Shown here one piece after another: positions 61,913 through 64,000 of a stretch of DNA of 64,000 nucleotides. Origin of the DNA: Paralysiella testudinis (lineage in GTDB: Bacteria; Pseudomonadota; Gammaproteobacteria; Burkholderiales; Neisseriaceae). Location of the stretch: positions 186,001 to 250,000 of the forward strand of contig NZ_CP069798.1 in assembly GCF_016894345.1 (NCBI RefSeq). Reading direction: 5' to 3'. The translations under genes were made by a program, and so were the position numbers. Below the pieces are notes generated by a model. It searched no databases, was not told the DNA's origin, and saw nothing but the letters and a program-made list of their open reading frames with translations. Each line of letters begins with the position of its first letter. Positions within the stretch are counted from its first letter, which is position 1.

Positions 61913-63673
61913 ATGCAAACCACCTCCGCAATCGACCCCATCACCTTATCGGTGGTGCGTGGCGCCTTAGAAACCGCTCAGCGCGAGATGACGCTCACGC
62001 TGGAAAAAACCGCCCGCTCCAGCGTGTTCAATCTGGCACACGATTACAGCAATGCCCTATTCGACCACCTGCCGGAAATGATTTTGCAAGGCCAAGACAT
62101 TCCGATTCACCTGGGCTCGCTAATGCCCGCCATGAAAGCGGTGGCCGAATACTTTGGCGACGACATCCATGAAGGCGATGTGATTTACCACAACGATCCC
62201 GTCTACCAAGGCAGCCATATTCTCGACTGCTGCATGTATAAGCCGGTGTTCTACCACGGCGAGCTGGTGTTTTGGGCGGTGTGCAAAGGCCACGTTACCG
62301 ATATCGGCGGCCCGGTGCCCGCAGGCTACAACCCCGATGCCAAAGAAATCTATGCCGAAGGGCTGCGCATTCCGCCGGTGAAGCTGTGGGACAAAGGCGT
62401 GCGCCGCAATGACGTAATCAACTTGCTGCATTGCAATATGCGTTCGCGCCGCAATCAGGAAGGCGATTTAAACGCCCAATACGGCGCCTGCCGCGTGGGC
62501 GAGCGCAATCTGATCCGCCTGCTCGATAAATACGGCGTGGCCACCGTACAAGCCGCCATTGCCGAATTGAAAAACATGGCCGACCGCCATATGCGCCACC
62601 TGATTGCCACCATTCCCGATGGCGAATACCACGGCGAAGCGGTGCTGGAAGACTCCGGCCACGGCCTGGGCGCGCTCACCATCAGCGCCGACATCACCAT
62701 TCGCGGCGACCATGTCCACATCGCCATTGCCAGCCCGCCGCAAGTGCCGTATTTCATCAATTCTTATGCGGGCAACTCCATGTCGGGCGTGCTGCTGGGG
62801 CTGATGATGTTTGCGCAAGTGCCGCCGCCCTACAACGAAGGCCTCTACCGCTGCGTAAGCGTGGATTTGGGTGCCAAAGGCACTTTAGTGAACGCACAAG
62901 AGCCTGCGCCACACGTAAACTGCACCACCACACCGATGGAAACACTCACCGATGCCGTGCGTACCGCGTTTGAAGCCGCCGCTCCGGATCGCGTTACCGC
63001 CTCGTGGGGACACGCCTCCGGCATCAATATTGCCGGCATCGACCCGCGCACCGGCGAGCAATACGTCACCATGGTATTGGCGTCGATTATTTCCGGCGCT
63101 GGTGCCACCCAGCACATGGACGGCTGGCACGCCTGCGGCCCCTTGTGCTGTTTTGGCGCACTCAGCTCCGGCGACATCGAATTGCTGGAATACCAATACC
63201 CGATTCTGATTCACAAATACGGCCTGGTGGAAGACAGCGGCGGTGCCGGACGCCAGCGTGGCGGCTGCGGCACCGAATGGCAAGTGGAGCCGCTGAATCA
63301 TGAAATGACCGTTATCGCTTTTGGCGAAGGCCGCCAAATTGCCACCATGGGCGCGGCCGGTGCCGAAGACAAGCTGCCTGAACGCAAACTGGGGCGGCTG
63401 AGCATTGCGCGCCACGGCGGCCACACCGAAACCCATATTCAAAACACCCTCACCACCATCAAACCGGGCGAGCGCGCCAGCAACATCAACCCCGGCGGCG
63501 GCGGCTACGGCCACCCTTTCCAGCGCCCGCTGAACGAAGTGGTGCAAGACGTGGCGCGCGGCTTGGTGTCGCGTCATGCCGCCGAGCAAGAATACGGCGT
63601 GGTGCTGCAAGCCGACAGCCTACAAGTAGACGAAGCCGCCACCGCCCGTTTGCGCCAGCAGCAGGCTGCCTGA
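61913..63673 (+). CDS. Hydantoinase B/5-oxoprolinase-type subunit
   Basis: ATG 61913 with GAGGATG upstream gives 586 residues. DPITLSVVRGALETAQREM, NDPVYQGSHILDC, and the C-terminal INPGGGGYGHPFQRP are typical of HyuB. It pairs with the HyuA-like gene. The substrate may be a hydantoin or 5-oxoproline. Confidence 0.94.
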   Translation: MQTTSAIDPITLSVVRGALETAQREMTLTLEKTARSSVFNLAHDYSNALFDHLPEMILQGQDIPIHLGSLMPAMKAVAEYFGDDIHEGDVIYHNDPVYQGSHILDCCMYKPVFYHGELVFWAVCKGHVTDIGGPVPAGYNPDAKEIYAEGLRIPPVKLWDKGVRRNDVINLLHCNMRSRRNQEGDLNAQYGACRVGERNLIRLLDKYGVATVQAAIAELKNMADRHMRHLIATIPDGEYHGEAVLEDSGHGLGALTISADITIRGDHVHIAIASPPQVPYFINSYAGNSMSGVLLGLMMFAQVPPPYNEGLYRCVSVDLGAKGTLVNAQEPAPHVNCTTTPMETLTDAVRTAFEAAAPDRVTASWGHASGINIAGIDPRTGEQYVTMVLASIISGAGATQHMDGWHACGPLCCFGALSSGDIELLEYQYPILIHKYGLVEDSGGAGRQRGGCGTEWQVEPLNHEMTVIAFGEGRQIATMGAAGAEDKLPERKLGRLSIARHGGHTETHIQNTLTTIKPGERASNINPGGGGYGHPFQRPLNEVVQDVARGLVSRHAAEQEYGVVLQADSLQVDEAATARLRQQQAA

Positions 63674-63689
63674 TGTAAAAACAGCAAAC

Positions 63690-63717
63690 AGGCTGCCTGA
63701 ACCCTTTTCAGGCAGCC
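63690..63717 (+). terminator. Inverted uptake-sequence pair between hyuB and hyuA
   Basis: AGGCTGCCTGAA and TTCAGGCAGCC are separated by about five bases in the 69-base gap between the two subunit genes. It may lower hyuA expression rather than stop it. Confidence 0.55.
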
Positions 63718-63742
63718 CACAAAACAAAGCAAAGGAAACCGC

Positions 63743-64000
63743 ATGAGAAACCAATTCCGCTTAGGCGTAGACGCCGGAGGCACTTTTACCGACTTTGTAC
63801 TGGCCGAACAAAACGGCCGCATCCACCTGTTTAAAAGCCCGTCCACTCCACACGATGGCACCGTGGCCATTGCCCACGGCCTGCAACAAATCAGCGAGAA
63901 ATTCCAGCGCTCGGTGGCCGACATCGTGCAAAACTGCGATTTGTGCATCAACGGCACCACTGTGGCGCTGAATGCCCTGATTGAGCTTAAAGGCGTAAAA
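63743..64000 (+). CDS. Hydantoinase A/5-oxoprolinase-type subunit (partial, 5' end)
   Basis: ATG 63743 with AAAGGAA upstream opens MRNQFRLGVDAGGTFTDFVL, the ASKHA-type phosphate loop of HyuA. 86 codons are visible before the window ends. It would form the ATP-dependent complex with the HyuB-like subunit. Confidence 0.92.
   Translation, partial: MRNQFRLGVDAGGTFTDFVLAEQNGRIHLFKSPSTPHDGTVAIAHGLQQISEKFQRSVADIVQNCDLCINGTTVALNALIELKGVK

Noticed and set aside
1-64000. tRNA or rRNA genes
   Set aside because: No cloverleaf with a TTCRANY arm and no rRNA-like stretch was noticed on either strand; the phage target is a protein gene, not a tRNA.

Overview
The window is from a Neisseriaceae chromosome. 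The 12-mer AGGCTGCCTGAA and its reverse complement occur dozens of times on both strands, often as inverted pairs behind genes. This is the DNA-uptake-sequence dialect known from Simonsiella-type Neisseriaceae. The first genes (end of an M48-type peptidase, then rsgA) also fit that family. Species cannot be fixed from the window.

Layout. (1) 1-6.9 kb: end of a peptidase, rsgA, a double-SWIM SNF2 helicase, and a frameshifted RTX (FrpC-like) remnant. (2) 6.9-11.8 kb plus 49.9-54.1 kb: a catabolic locus with a GntR/FCD regulator, a divergent APH-fold kinase, a class III PLP enzyme of the phospho-lyase/aminotransferase type, a spermidine/putrescine-type ABC transporter (lipoprotein, ATPase, two permeases), an SDR and a class II aldolase. 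(3) 11836-49850: a 38,015-bp Mu-type transposable prophage inserted into the ABC ATPase gene. (4) 54.1-64 kb: an IS5-like MITE, a LysR regulator, and a 5-oxoproline/hydantoin locus (pxpA, biotin carrier, biotin carboxylase, pxpB, pxpC, NCS1-type permease, hyuB-like, start of hyuA-like).

The prophage ends are well defined. A 6-bp duplication ACATCG flanks it, both termini start TGAA, and GATAAAT lies at offsets 13 and 36 from each end. Removing the phage and one ACATCG restores an in-frame 356-codon ATPase. The phage has a Mu-like transposition and regulatory set (Ner, MuA, MuB, GemA, Mor), Mu-like head genes and a P2-like contractile tail. Its layout is not that of Mu: the transposase is central, early, capsid and tail genes run leftward, and repressor, cargo, lysis and terminase/portal genes run rightward. 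Four operon boundaries carry the same 18-bp palindrome plus an intrinsic-terminator hairpin, and two of them also hold a roughly 90-bp repeat. The head/lysis module, the cargo pair and a few left-arm genes carry about 17 apparent single-base length changes, nearly all in mononucleotide runs. The tail genes and the intact host genes show none, which suggests prophage decay or a local sequence-quality problem.
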